From Marinobacterium lutimaris (GTDB taxonomy: Bacteria; Pseudomonadota; Gammaproteobacteria; Pseudomonadales; Balneatricaceae): a stretch of DNA of 64,000 nt. The translations under genes and the position numbers were made by a program. Numbering within the stretch: the first letter of the stretch is position 1; each line of letters begins with the position of its first letter. The notes below the pieces were generated by a model. The model saw only the letters and a list, made by a program, of their open reading frames with translations, was not told where the DNA came from and did no database searches. Location: the NCBI RefSeq assembly GCF_900108065.1, contig NZ_FNVQ01000001.1, positions 992,001 through 1,056,000 of the forward strand, in the 5' to 3' direction. Of the stretch, positions 17,319 through 25,987 are shown piece by piece.

Positions 17319-18326
17319 ATGAAGAACGAGCAGCACTCCGTCTCCATACACTTTGCGATCACCCTGATCGCCGCCGCCGAGCGCAAGGGGCTGGATACCC
17401 GGCAGCTGTTGCACAATGCCGGTTTGAACGAGCAGTTGTTGAAGCAACCGGGGTTGAGGATTACACCGGAGCAGCTGAGCCGACTGACTCAGGAGGTATG
17501 GAAAGCCGCGGACGACGAGCTGATCTGCATGGGCAGCCGGCCATCGCGCCAGGGTGTGTTCGCGCTGATGGCCAAACACCTGGTGCACTGCCGCAAGCTG
17601 CGCTCGGTCTATCATCGCTTTGCTCAGTACTACAACCTGATCGCGGATGCCTTCGAGCTGAACTTCAGTGTTGATGGAGAGCTGGCTACCCTCACCCTGA
17701 AACTGACGGATGTGGACAACGACCCCGACCATACCCTGCGCGAGTTTCTGCTGTTGCTGCTGCACCGCTTCCCCAGCTGGCTGATCGGCCAGAGAATTAC
17801 TCTGGAGCGGGTCACCTTCGACTTTCCCAAACCCGCACACAGCGAAGAACACCGGCTGATGTTTCCGGGCCGGGTGGATTACGACCAGCCTATCTGCAGC
17901 TTTTCATTCAGCAAAAAGCTATTGGATGAACCTGTAGTGCAGACCACCAGCACGCTGGGCGGCTATCTGCGTACCCTGCCGCTGGAGTGGTTCAAACGCC
18001 AGGCCTACTATCCGGTGTATACGCGGCGGGTGCTGAATTATCTGGAACAGGCGTCGGACCTGGCGCAGACAGGTATCGAGCAGGTGGCGGAGGAAGCGCA
18101 TATGACCTCGCGTAATCTGCGCCGCAAGCTGAGTAGCGAAGGCACCAGCTTTCAGGAGCTGAAGGATTCGGTAAGGCGCGATGCCGCGATCCACTATCTT
18201 AGCCAGCCCACACTGACCATCGCGCAGATCGCCCGCGAGCTTGGTTTCTCGGAGCCCACAGCTTTTACCCGCGCCTTCAAGCAGTGGACCGGGGTTTCAC
18301 CCAGCCTCTACCGGCAGGAGTCTTAA
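17319..18326 (+). CDS. AraC-family transcriptional regulator
   Basis: This 335-aa regulator has an N-terminal ~200-residue ligand-binding domain of the arabinose-binding-domain AraC class (as in OruR/ArgR-type proteins) and a C-terminal double helix-turn-helix (~235-335: ASDLAQTGIEQVAEEAHM ... TIAQIARELGFSEPTAFTRAFKQWTG). It is transcribed divergently from the thiolase-fadB-acd cluster across a 224-bp intergenic region with a TATAAT box at 17264-17269, so it is a good candidate regulator of fatty-acid oxidation. The inducer is unknown; a fatty acid or acyl-CoA is inference. Confidence 0.9.
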   Translation: MKNEQHSVSIHFAITLIAAAERKGLDTRQLLHNAGLNEQLLKQPGLRITPEQLSRLTQEVWKAADDELICMGSRPSRQGVFALMAKHLVHCRKLRSVYHRFAQYYNLIADAFELNFSVDGELATLTLKLTDVDNDPDHTLREFLLLLLHRFPSWLIGQRITLERVTFDFPKPAHSEEHRLMFPGRVDYDQPICSFSFSKKLLDEPVVQTTSTLGGYLRTLPLEWFKRQAYYPVYTRRVLNYLEQASDLAQTGIEQVAEEAHMTSRNLRRKLSSEGTSFQELKDSVRRDAAIHYLSQPTLTIAQIARELGFSEPTAFTRAFKQWTGVSPSLYRQES

Positions 18327-18520
18327 AAAGGCTTTTGCCCCTTCTCTATTCGAAGGCAGCTCCGATTCAGTGCAGCTGCTTTCGCGTCACAAGATATCAA
18401 CCCCGTTTCATCTTCGGTCAAACCGCTCACTCTGGAATTTCTTACGCTGAGGCAGGACTCGGTGTGCGGGATACGTACGCCATATGAAGACAGTGATATG
18501 CCCAGCAGAGGAAAACAATA

Positions 18521-18808
18521 ATGAGTGCGTACGCGATTTTCGATGTAGAGATCTATGACCTTCAGCGCTACCAGGACTTTATGAGCCAGGTGAAGCCAGT
18601 GGTGGAATCGTTCGGTGGTAAGTACCTCTCCCGCGGCGGCGCGCACAAGGTTTACGAGGGTGAATGGGAGCCGCGTCGGATCGTTTTGTTTGAGTTTCCA
18701 TCCATGGAGAACCTGGAAGGCTTCTACTACAGCGACACTTACCAGGGGCTGAAAACGATTCGTGACGAGTGCAGCTCGGCCCGTGTGGTTTCGGTGGAAG
18801 GTACCTGA
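18521..18808 (+). CDS. DUF1330 family protein
   Basis: This 95-aa single-domain protein has the ferredoxin-like alpha/beta DUF1330 pattern (YAIFDVEIYDLQRYQDFM ... GGKYLSRGG ... RIVLFEFPSMENLEGFYYSDTYQGL). Function of the family is unknown; it belongs to the dimeric alpha/beta-barrel group. It is followed 84 bp later by an SDR gene on the same strand, and the two may be co-expressed. Confidence 0.9.
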   Translation: MSAYAIFDVEIYDLQRYQDFMSQVKPVVESFGGKYLSRGGAHKVYEGEWEPRRIVLFEFPSMENLEGFYYSDTYQGLKTIRDECSSARVVSVEGT

Positions 18809-18892
18809 CCACGGAACTGGCTCAGGCTGCGTCCGCTGGAAAAGATCTTAGTGGACGCATTTCGAACACAATAAGAAAAGGAACAACCTACC

Positions 18893-19672
18893 TTGAACCT
18901 TAATCTGAAAGGCCGAAAGGCGATCGTCTGTGGTGCTTCCAAGGGGCTGGGCAAAGCCTGCGCCCTGGCGCTTGCCGAAGAAGGCGTGGATCTGGTGATC
19001 AACGCACGCAGTGCTGATGCTCTGAATGAAACCGCAGAAGAGATCCGCAGGCAGACCGGCGTCGGTGTCACCGCTGTGGCCGCCGATATCACCACCGAAG
19101 CCGGACGTGATCATGTCCTGTCCGCCTGTCCCAAACCCGATATCTTGGTAACCAATGCCGGTGGTCCGCCACCGGGAGATTTTCGCGAGTGGGACGAACA
19201 GGACTGGTATTCGGCGCTGGATGCGAACATGCTGACACCGATCTTCCTGATAAAGTCGGTGATCGATGGCATGCAGGCGCGTCACTTCGGCCGCATCATC
19301 AATATCACCTCTTCCGCGGTAAAAGCGCCGATCCCTATTCTTGGCCTCTCCAACGGCGCCCGCAGCGGCCTCACCGGTTTTGTCGCTGGGCTAGCGCGTC
19401 AGACCGCAGCCTACAACGTAACCATTAATAATCTGCTGCCGGGTTCTTTCGAAACCGACCGCCTGACCTCCACGCTGGATTCCTACGCGAAAAAGCTAGG
19501 TGTAAGCGCCGAGCAGGTCCGTGAAGAGCAGATGAAGGCCAGTCCGGCGGAACGCTTTGGCGATCCGGCTGAGTTCGGCGCTTACTGCGCTTTTCTCTGC
19601 GGCAGCCAGGCAGGCTTTATCACCGGTCAGAACCTGTTGCTGGATGGTGGGGCTTATCCGGGTACGCTGTAA
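18893..19672 (+). CDS. SDR-family oxidoreductase (FabG-like)
   Basis: This 259-aa NAD(P)-dependent short-chain dehydrogenase starts at TTG, with AAAGGA ten bases upstream. The cofactor motif is GASKGLGKACA, NAG in VTNAGGPPPG, Ser in ITSSAVKAP, and a C-terminal ITGQNLLLDGG. The canonical YxxxK is altered: the position reads LSNGARSGL, with Asn and Arg where Tyr and Lys are expected, as in a known atypical SDR subgroup. The substrate is therefore unclear. A strong terminator follows. Confidence 0.88.
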   Translation: MNLNLKGRKAIVCGASKGLGKACALALAEEGVDLVINARSADALNETAEEIRRQTGVGVTAVAADITTEAGRDHVLSACPKPDILVTNAGGPPPGDFREWDEQDWYSALDANMLTPIFLIKSVIDGMQARHFGRIINITSSAVKAPIPILGLSNGARSGLTGFVAGLARQTAAYNVTINNLLPGSFETDRLTSTLDSYAKKLGVSAEQVREEQMKASPAERFGDPAEFGAYCAFLCGSQAGFITGQNLLLDGGAYPGTL

Positions 19673-19683
19673 AAAGATCAGGT

Positions 19684-19716
19684 CCCAATTAGCGGGGGTT
19701 AGTTGGGGCTTTTTTT
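19684..19716 (+). terminator. Rho-independent terminator after SDR gene
   Basis: The stem CCCAATTA / TAGTTGGG (with one G-T pair) is followed by a run of seven T. It begins 12 bp after the stop. Confidence 0.85.
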
Positions 19717-19854
19717 CAGTGGAAAGTGAGCAATTTACCGGGGAAGCTCGATAAGTAGTGGGGCTCAATCCAATGTCGGTACTGGAGCGGACGTAAGACT
19801 GAGCTCAGGTGTCAGTCAATGATGGGAAAACGTTGATAGTGGATACGCATGATT

Positions 19855-19879
19855 AAAAAAGCCCCTTATAGGGGCTTTT
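19855..19879 (-). terminator. Rho-independent terminator of the hypothetical gene next to tRNA-Cys
   Basis: The 5-bp stem GCCCC/GGGGC with A/T flanks gives TTTTTT on the - strand, 8 bases past the stop at 19887. Confidence 0.85.
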
Positions 19880-19886
19880 CAATTAC

Positions 19887-20537
19887 TCACGCTGCGGTAG
19901 CTATCACACCAAGACGGTCTTTATGAAACTCACACTGCCCCCATAGCCACTTTTCCTGAGTGGCTAGCGATTTTTCATCTCTGATAAAAGAGACGTTTCC
20001 ATTCTTCGCGTCACCTACTGCGGCAACGAACTTGGGATTTTTCATTGCCGTATACAATAGTGACTCCCACATACGCTTGCCGTCTCGAGTCTGCTCTGAA
20101 TCACTAACGACGATATTGTATTCCTGAACGAGCTTCTTGAAAAAAACCGCTTCAGTTATATCGCGAGTAGCCTTCGCATCATCGCCACGGATCTGCCGCC
20201 AAATCATCGACTGCTTAACCGGCTTATTGGGATTAATTCTATCCAGAGTGATATCTGTTTTCTCAACCCTGTTGAAAAAGGCGACTCTCTTCTCAGCCCG
20301 ATTAAGAACGAATATCTCAAGCTCCGTATGCTCATTGAAGTGCTCAATAATTCGCAGCTCGTAACCCTCTGGCATAGTGACGCCAATCTCAGCACTGAGA
20401 TCACGACTATCAAATTGTTCCAGACGATCAAATTCCTCCCGATTCTGATCGGGATCAGAAAGGTGGGCGAACAGCTTTGTCGCTTGTTGGTCGTCCAGTA
20501 CGAACGGCACTTCTAATGCTCCTGAAATCGCACTCAT
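19887..20537 (-). CDS. Hypothetical protein beside tRNA-Cys, phage/island-like
   Basis: This 216-aa soluble protein has no named family that I can assign. A short motif, VVSDSEQTRDGKRMW (residues ~143-157), resembles an SDxxQTxxGxxxW signature that I associate with GNAT-like proteins of phages and genomic islands; this recollection is unverified. The gene is more AT-rich than its neighbours and sits alone just beyond the 3' end of tRNA-Cys, a common integration site. It has its own terminator and an upstream region with two inverted repeats (20610-20642). It looks like an acquired single-gene module. Confidence 0.7.
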   Translation of the reverse strand: MSAISGALEVPFVLDDQQATKLFAHLSDPDQNREEFDRLEQFDSRDLSAEIGVTMPEGYELRIIEHFNEHTELEIFVLNRAEKRVAFFNRVEKTDITLDRINPNKPVKQSMIWRQIRGDDAKATRDITEAVFFKKLVQEYNIVVSDSEQTRDGKRMWESLLYTAMKNPKFVAAVGDAKNGNVSFIRDEKSLATQEKWLWGQCEFHKDRLGVIATAA

Positions 20538-20609
20538 AGAAGGCTCCTTAGCTATCTAGAACCTTGGGGTCTTGACGCCGTCTCAGCGGCTAAATATAGC
20601 GATTGGTAA

Positions 20610-20642
20610 TCAACTATTAGTTGACAACCAGTATACGGTTGT
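20610..20642 (-). promoter_or_regulatory. Tandem inverted repeats upstream of the tRNA-Cys-adjacent gene
   Basis: TCAACTA-T-TAGTTGA (20610-20624) is a perfect palindrome sharing one base with ACAACC-N7-GGTTGT (20624-20642). They lie 73-105 bp upstream of the start at 20537. Two adjacent dyads suggest operator sites for an unknown repressor. Confidence 0.5.
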
Positions 20643-20777
20643 AACGTAGGTTAATCAATTTGAGTGCGTATTATTTATACAGAAGGAGGCTAATCAGCGC
20701 TTAGTTATTGGAGCACTGTGTATTCGGAAAGTATTCGGAAATTTTCAGAAGCGACTTAGATGGTCTCTCTAAGTGCT

Positions 20778-20798
20778 GATGTTCCTGAAGGGAACATC
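20778..20798 (-). terminator. Hairpin after tRNA-Cys
   Basis: GATGTTCC/GGAACATC forms a perfect 8-bp stem, 16 bp past the 3' end of tRNA-Cys. There is no strong U-tract, so termination is uncertain. Confidence 0.45.
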
Positions 20799-20813
20799 GA
20801 GGAGTTCAAAGAA

Positions 20814-20887
20814 TGGAGGCTGGAGTCGGAATCGAACCGGCGTACACGGAGTTGCAGTCCGCTGCATGACCACTCTGCCATCCAGCC
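20814..20887 (-). tRNA. tRNA-Cys (GCA)
   Basis: The 74-nt cloverleaf reads on the - strand with acceptor GGCTGGA/TCCAGCC, anticodon GCA in CTGCAAC, T-loop GGTTCGATTCC and an encoded CCA. It is part of the conserved uvrC-pgsA-Gly-Cys order; the tRNA-Leu often found next is absent here. Confidence 0.97.
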
Positions 20888-20905
20888 CTTTCTTTGTTTA
20901 CTTGT

Positions 20906-20981
<76 letters not shown>

Positions 20982-21103
20982 GCTGTGCGGCGTGTGCCTC
21001 AACAAGTGGTGCGTATTATAGAGCTCTAAATCGGGCTGTCAACACACTTTAATAATTATTTTTGCTTAAAAATTAACCATTTAGCGAAAAAACTGGGATT
21101 AAC

Positions 21104-21652
21104 CTAGATATCTTCGCTGAGGAACGGCCAGGCGGCTTTCAGATAGACAAACATTGACCAAAGAGTGAGCAGCGCCGCACCGTAGAGTGCCCCTACCCCA
21201 ATCCATGACAGAGTGCTCAGCGGCGGAACGGCCAGCAGCACCAGGATTGAGATCATCTGCAGCGTGGTTTTGACCTTGCCGATCATCGATACCGCTACGC
21301 TGGCACGCTTGCCGAGTTCAGCCATCCACTCCCGCAGCGCGGAGATCACAATCTCGCGACCAATGATCACGATAGCGGGCACCGTCATCCAGGGCTCTGC
21401 AAAAGTTTCCACCAGCACACCCAGTGCCACCGCTACCATCAGCTTGTCGGCGACAGGGTCCAGGAAGGCACCAAAGGGCGAAGACTGATCGAGTTTGCGC
21501 GCCAGGTAGCCGTCAAACCAGTCGGTGATCGCTGCCAGGCCGAAGATCAGGGCCGACGCCAGCGGCGCCCAGCCGTACGGCAGGTAATAAACGAGTACAA
21601 ATACCGGAATCAGGACGATCCTCAGCAGGGTAAGAATATTGGGTATTTTCAT
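21104..21652 (-). CDS. pgsA: CDP-diacylglycerol--glycerol-3-phosphate 3-phosphatidyltransferase
   Basis: This 182-aa inner-membrane enzyme makes phosphatidylglycerophosphate, the first step to phosphatidylglycerol and cardiolipin. The CDP-alcohol phosphotransferase motif DG-x2-AR-x8-G-x3-D-x3-D is present as TDWFDGYLAR ... FGAFLDPVADK (residues ~43-70). Several hydrophobic segments fit a polytopic protein. It follows uvrC by 30 bp and precedes the two tRNAs, as in many gammaproteobacteria. Confidence 0.97.
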   Translation of the reverse strand: MKIPNILTLLRIVLIPVFVLVYYLPYGWAPLASALIFGLAAITDWFDGYLARKLDQSSPFGAFLDPVADKLMVAVALGVLVETFAEPWMTVPAIVIIGREIVISALREWMAELGKRASVAVSMIGKVKTTLQMISILVLLAVPPLSTLSWIGVGALYGAALLTLWSMFVYLKAAWPFLSEDI

Positions 21653-21682
21653 CTAGAGGATCTGAAGCCTGTGCTGTGACGC

Positions 21683-23572
21683 TTAACGATCGGGATGGAG
21701 CGCGGCGTAGATTTCCTCCGCCAGCGCCCGGCTAATGGTAGAGACTTTTGCGATTTCTTCAATACTGGCGCCCTCTATATCCCGCACGCTGCCGAAGTGG
21801 CGCAGCAGCTCGCGGCGGCGTTTCGGACCAATGCCCGGGATACCTTCAAGCTTGGATTGCTTACGCGCCTTGCCGCGGCGTGCGCGGTGGCCGGTAATGG
21901 CGAATCGGTGCGCCTCGTCGCGGATATGCTGTAGCAGATGCAGCGCGGGAGAATCGCTCTCAAGGATCTGCTCTTCGCCGGTCTCACCGCTGACGAGGAC
22001 TTCGAAGCCCGCTTTTCGGGTGGGCCCCTTGGCGATACCGATGACCAGTACTTCGGTAACCTGAAGACTGGCGAGCACGTCCATGGCCTGTGCGACCTGC
22101 CCCTTGCCGCCATCGATCACCAGCAGATCGGGCAGTTTGCCCTCGCCTTTTTTCAGCCGAGTATAGCGGCGGGTCAGCGCCTGGTGCATGGCGGCGTAAT
22201 CGTCGCCACCGGTGATCCCTTCGATATTAAAGGTTCGGTAATCGGATTTGAGCGGGCCGTTACGGTCGAACACCACACAGGAAGCCACGGTGGCCTCACC
22301 GGAGCTGTGACTGATATCGAAGCATTCCAGCCGCTCCGGCAGATGGTCCAGGCCCAGAAGGTCCTGCAGCGCCAGATAACGGGCGTGAATGCTCTGTTTG
22401 CTGGCCAGGTGGCTGGCCAACTGCTGTTCGGCATTGGTCTGCGCCAGACGCTGCCACCCTGCCCGTTCGCCACGCACCTTATGGGTGATATTGACGGCGC
22501 GGCCACGCTGGGCGCTGAGAGCTGCCTCAAGCGCGTCGTGATCCTCCAGTTCAAAACTGAGGATCAGGCTGTCGGGGATCTCGCGACCAGCGCCGAGATA
22601 GAACTGCGCGATAAACGCTGACAGCACATCGGCAGGGCCTTCTTCCACCGAAACCCTTGGATGGTAAACCTTGCTGCCGATCACCCGGCCCTGGCGCACA
22701 AACAGGCCATGCACCACCGTGCCGCCGGCCTGGATGGCGCAACCCAGCACATCGGCATCACCACTCATGCCGGAGATATACTGCTGTTCCTGCACCTGGC
22801 GCAGGCGACCGATCTGATCGCGGATCTCGGCCGCCTTTTCGAACTCCAGGTTCATGGCAGCGTCGTCCATCTGCTTCGCCAGTTCGTCCATCACCGCCTG
22901 ATTGCGCCCTTCAAGGAACATGGTGGCGTGACGTACGTCGCGCTGATAATCCTCGGGCGAGATCATATCGACACAGGGGCCGCTGCAGCGTTTGATCTGG
23001 TACTGCAGACAAGGGCGGGAACGGTTACGAAAGAAGCTGTCATCACACTGACGGATCAGGAACACCTTCTGCATCAGGTTAAGGCTTTCCCGCACGGCCG
23101 CACCACTGGGGAATGGGCCGAAGTAACGCGCCTTACCCTTCTTGGCACCGCGGTGAAAACGCACCGCGGGGTAGGTTTCCTGGTCGGTGATCAGGATGTA
23201 CGGGTAGGACTTATCGTCACGCAGCAGGATGTTGTAAGGCGGCCTCTGTTGCTTGATCAGGTTCTGTTCAAGCAGCAGGGCTTCGGTCTCGCTATTGGTT
23301 ATAGTGACTTCGATGCGCGCAATACGGCTGACCAGAGCGATGGTCTTGGTGGTCAAACCACTGGCGCGGAAATAGCTGGAAACGCGGTTCTTCAGGTTTC
23401 GCGCTTTGCCAACATACAGAATCGAGTCATCGGCCGCATACATCTGGTAGACGCCGGGCCGTGTGGTCAGGCGGCTTAGAAAGGCTTTACTGTCGAACCC
23501 GCCGGTCTGCTCAGAGCTGGCCTGATCTTGGCTGGCTTGACCTAGGTTAGAATGTTCCTGGTTACTGCTCAC
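21683..23572 (-). CDS. uvrC: Excinuclease ABC subunit C
   Basis: This 629-aa protein makes the 3' and 5' incisions in nucleotide excision repair with UvrB. The N-terminal GIY-YIG domain (PGVYQMYAADDSILYVGKA) is at ~38-56. A four-Cys patch (CDDSF...RPCLQYQIKRCSGPC) lies near 180-200 and a UVR domain near 210-245. The C-terminal RNase H-like domain has CFDISHSSGE and VIDGGKGQ, and ends in tandem HhH motifs (LEGIPGIGPKRRRELL). Slightly longer than E. coli UvrC (610 aa). In operon with pgsA. Confidence 0.97.
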   Translation of the reverse strand: MSSNQEHSNLGQASQDQASSEQTGGFDSKAFLSRLTTRPGVYQMYAADDSILYVGKARNLKNRVSSYFRASGLTTKTIALVSRIARIEVTITNSETEALLLEQNLIKQQRPPYNILLRDDKSYPYILITDQETYPAVRFHRGAKKGKARYFGPFPSGAAVRESLNLMQKVFLIRQCDDSFFRNRSRPCLQYQIKRCSGPCVDMISPEDYQRDVRHATMFLEGRNQAVMDELAKQMDDAAMNLEFEKAAEIRDQIGRLRQVQEQQYISGMSGDADVLGCAIQAGGTVVHGLFVRQGRVIGSKVYHPRVSVEEGPADVLSAFIAQFYLGAGREIPDSLILSFELEDHDALEAALSAQRGRAVNITHKVRGERAGWQRLAQTNAEQQLASHLASKQSIHARYLALQDLLGLDHLPERLECFDISHSSGEATVASCVVFDRNGPLKSDYRTFNIEGITGGDDYAAMHQALTRRYTRLKKGEGKLPDLLVIDGGKGQVAQAMDVLASLQVTEVLVIGIAKGPTRKAGFEVLVSGETGEEQILESDSPALHLLQHIRDEAHRFAITGHRARRGKARKQSKLEGIPGIGPKRRRELLRHFGSVRDIEGASIEEIAKVSTISRALAEEIYAALHPDR

Positions 23573-23596
23573 GTATTAAACCGAACCTTCCCCTGC

Positions 23597-23929
23597 TTAC
23601 TCTGCCAGCAGCGCGAACTTCTTGTTCGCATCCATATGGAGGTGGGTGGCTTCCTGGTGAATTTCACGCAGCTGGTCACGGGTCAGATCCGAGATGCCGG
23701 CACCGCGGGAGAGTGATACTTCCAGGTAAACACCTATCTCGGCGTAGTAATAAAGCCGCGCATCAAAGGTTTTTGCACGCTTGAGCTTGGACAGCGCGAT
23801 CTGCGCACCGTTAACCAGGATATTGTTGATATCGGTTTCAGACAGCAGCGGATGACGTTTACTTTGGCGGTTGTTCTGCTGCTGCTCGGTTTTCAGGCGA
23901 AGTGCCTGGCGTTTTGTCATCGCTGTCAT
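23597..23929 (-). CDS. Conserved-looking hypothetical protein upstream of uvrC
   Basis: This 110-aa, basic, helical cytoplasmic protein (rich in K/R/Q at the N-terminus: MTKRQALRLKTEQQQ) has no recognised domain. The ATG at 23929 has GAGG seven bases upstream. It ends 24 bp before uvrC on the same strand, so it is probably the first gene of the uvrC-pgsA-tRNA transcript. It is transcribed divergently from the DUF1853 gene. Confidence 0.7.
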   Translation of the reverse strand: MTAMTKRQALRLKTEQQQNNRQSKRHPLLSETDINNILVNGAQIALSKLKRAKTFDARLYYYAEIGVYLEVSLSRGAGISDLTRDQLREIHQEATHLHMDANKKFALLAE

Positions 23930-24022
23930 TGGACGCCTCTGTCTGTCATCCTAAGTGTTGCTGGAAGTGCCGTGAAACCTGCTATTGGCACGTGCAATAG
24001 TCTAGGGAGTCTTAAAGCAGAA

Positions 24023-24940
24023 GTGAATCGCAACCCTATCATTCAGAGCACTACCCTTCGTAACCCTGCCATTCGTACAGCCGAAGGTCAGGAGTGTCTG
24101 CTGGCCGAGCTGGAGTGGCTGCGCACTTCTCCGGATCTGATGCTGGCTCCCTCAGAGTTTAGCTGTCCCGACGAGATCAGGTTTGGCTCCGGCACTATCG
24201 GCTCATCAGCCGATTTGACCGACTATGAACCGCGCTGGCGGCTGGGGGAACACTTCGAGAATATTGTACACTTTCACCTTAAAAACAACGACCAAATATC
24301 TGATATTCATAGAAATATCCAAGTTGCTAAAGATAAGATCACCTTGGGCGAAATGGACTTCCTGCTCAAGCTGGGGAGCCGGTGGATACATCTGGAAGTT
24401 GCCCTTAAACTCTATCTGCTCGACCCTGTCGATGATGCTGAACCTATCGATCTGGCGGGGTTTATCGGCACCCGACGCAAGGACTGCCTGGCTACCAAAT
24501 GGCGACGCATGCTGAGCCATCAGCTCCCGTTGAGCCAGCGCCCGGAAGCGCAACAAGTGCTGACGGAATTGGGTGTTGAAGAGTCACCTCTGCCTGCAGT
24601 CTGGGTTAAAGGCTGGCTGTTTTATCATCCTCTGCAAGCTAAGACACCCGCCCCGGCCGGGGTGAATCCCGAGCATCTGCGCGGCTGGTGGTTGACCTGG
24701 TCGGAGCTGGAATTACTTTCCAACAAGGGAGAGCGGTTCATGTTGCCGGGCAAGCCGGACTGGCTGCTACCGCCCGCCTGCCTGGGCAATCCGGTGTTTA
24801 CACTTGATGAACTGCGCACGCATCTGCAGGATCAACATCGCGGCAATCTGGTTGTGGCGCTTGAGCGAGTGGATGGCGGTTGGCTAGAGAGCAGTCGCGG
24901 CTTCGTCGTGCCCGACAACTGGCCCGGTAGCAGCCGATGA
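24023..24940 (+). CDS. DUF1853 family protein
   Basis: The product is about 305 aa from GTG at 24023 (GGGAG 13 bases upstream). An earlier in-frame ATG at 23852 would overlap the divergent gene and add a 57-aa segment unlike the family. The body reads as DUF1853: ELEWLRTSPDLM at the N-terminus, LGEHFENIVHFHL, GEMDFLLKLGSRWIHLEVALKLYL and GRRKDCLATKW-like region. The E...D...ExALK pattern is reminiscent of PD-(D/E)xK nuclease folds. The cellular role is unknown. Confidence 0.8.
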   Translation: MNRNPIIQSTTLRNPAIRTAEGQECLLAELEWLRTSPDLMLAPSEFSCPDEIRFGSGTIGSSADLTDYEPRWRLGEHFENIVHFHLKNNDQISDIHRNIQVAKDKITLGEMDFLLKLGSRWIHLEVALKLYLLDPVDDAEPIDLAGFIGTRRKDCLATKWRRMLSHQLPLSQRPEAQQVLTELGVEESPLPAVWVKGWLFYHPLQAKTPAPAGVNPEHLRGWWLTWSELELLSNKGERFMLPGKPDWLLPPACLGNPVFTLDELRTHLQDQHRGNLVVALERVDGGWLESSRGFVVPDNWPGSSR

Positions 24941-24968
24941 AGAGCAGTGCGATGAGGAGCAGCGTTTG

Positions 24969-25889
24969 ATGGTTGGTAAGGCGCTCAGCGCGCATCTGCT
25001 GCTGTTTCTATGGACCGTTCTGGTGGCCTCCTCTTTCCCTGTCGCCGCGCTGTTTGATCCAGCGCTTTCTACCAACTTCCTTGTCAGCCTTAGGTTTCTC
25101 ACCGCAGGTGCCATCATGCTGGTGTTTATGCGTGAGCGTGGCTGGCCCGGTTTCACTGCCGGGATGATCTATTCGATTCTCGGGCTGCTGCTGGCGGCGT
25201 TCTTCTCCATTATGTTCAAGGCGCTGCAGTTTATCTCTCCGTTAACACTCGCCGCGCTGTTTGTAACCCAGCCGCTATTTGCCTACCTGATCGCGATAAC
25301 CGTGGGCATAGAGAAGCCCAGGTTTAAACGCCTGGGTACGCTGCTGCTGGCGGCAACGGCAGCGCTGGTGATAGTCAGCCGTGCGGACTTCGCGGGGCTT
25401 TCCGGCTTCGAACTTGGCTTTGGCGAGTCTATTTTCCTGTTTGGCTGCGTACTCTCAGCGGGCTATAACAATCTCTCCCGCTATGCCACCGACCATGGAT
25501 TGATCCCGGCCAACCCATATCGGACCACCTGTTACGGCTTGCTTGCCGGCGGGGTGCTGATCGGTTTGCCGGATCTGCTGCTGGGGCGACTGGGTGAGTT
25601 TTTCGCCACAGTGAGCCTTGGCGATCTCAGTGCTCTCGCCTATCTCACGCTCTTCACGACGCTGGTGACCTTCTGGATCTTGCAGGTGGCGACACTGAGG
25701 TTATCGCCAAGCATGGTCGCAGCCTATGGTTATGTGCCGCCCCTGTTGGTGCTCTGCGCGGAGCTATTGTTTGGTATAACCGACTGGAAACCCGGCTACC
25801 TGCTCGCCTCCGCCATGCTTATGGTGAGTATGTTGCTGCTGGCCCGGGCCGACAGTCAGTCGGATAACACCCACTGCAAACGCCTTTAG
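24969..25889 (+). CDS. DMT-superfamily transporter (EamA family)
   Basis: This ~306-aa integral membrane protein has about ten hydrophobic helices in two EamA repeats (~10-140 and ~155-295). ATG at 24969 is preferred to the adjacent TTG because GAGGAGC is well spaced upstream. Members export small metabolites such as amino acids or purines; the substrate cannot be read here. Its coding end runs into three tandem 13-bp repeats (25888-25927). Confidence 0.9.
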   Translation: MVGKALSAHLLLFLWTVLVASSFPVAALFDPALSTNFLVSLRFLTAGAIMLVFMRERGWPGFTAGMIYSILGLLLAAFFSIMFKALQFISPLTLAALFVTQPLFAYLIAITVGIEKPRFKRLGTLLLAATAALVIVSRADFAGLSGFELGFGESIFLFGCVLSAGYNNLSRYATDHGLIPANPYRTTCYGLLAGGVLIGLPDLLLGRLGEFFATVSLGDLSALAYLTLFTTLVTFWILQVATLRLSPSMVAAYGYVPPLLVLCAELLFGITDWKPGYLLASAMLMVSMLLLARADSQSDNTHCKRL

Positions 25890-25927
25890 TAAAAGACGGG
25901 TAGTAAAAGACGGGAGTAAAACACGGG
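25888..25927. repeat. Three tandem 13-bp repeats at the 3' end of the DMT gene
   Basis: AGTAAAAGACGGG occurs at 25888-25900 and 25902-25914, with a one-mismatch copy at 25915-25927. The first copy overlaps the stop codon. Likely a slippage-generated microsatellite. Confidence 0.85.
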
Positions 25928-25930
25928 CAC

Positions 25931-25955
25931 AAAAAAGGGCCGCTTTAAGCGACCC
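25931..25955 (-). terminator. Rho-independent terminator of the 46-aa membrane protein gene
   Basis: The stem GGGTCGCTT/AAGCGGCCC (one G-T pair) on the - strand is followed by TTTTTT (25936-25931), 33 bp past the stop at 25988. Confidence 0.9.
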
Positions 25956-25987
25956 TCTCGAATTCGGCTGTGCTTTGCAGCGGGCGA

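Noticed and set aside
23852-24022. N-terminal extension of the DUF1853 gene from the ATG at 23852
   Set aside because: It would overlap the divergent 110-aa gene by 78 bp and its own promoter region, and the added residues do not look like the family; GTG at 24023 is a better start.
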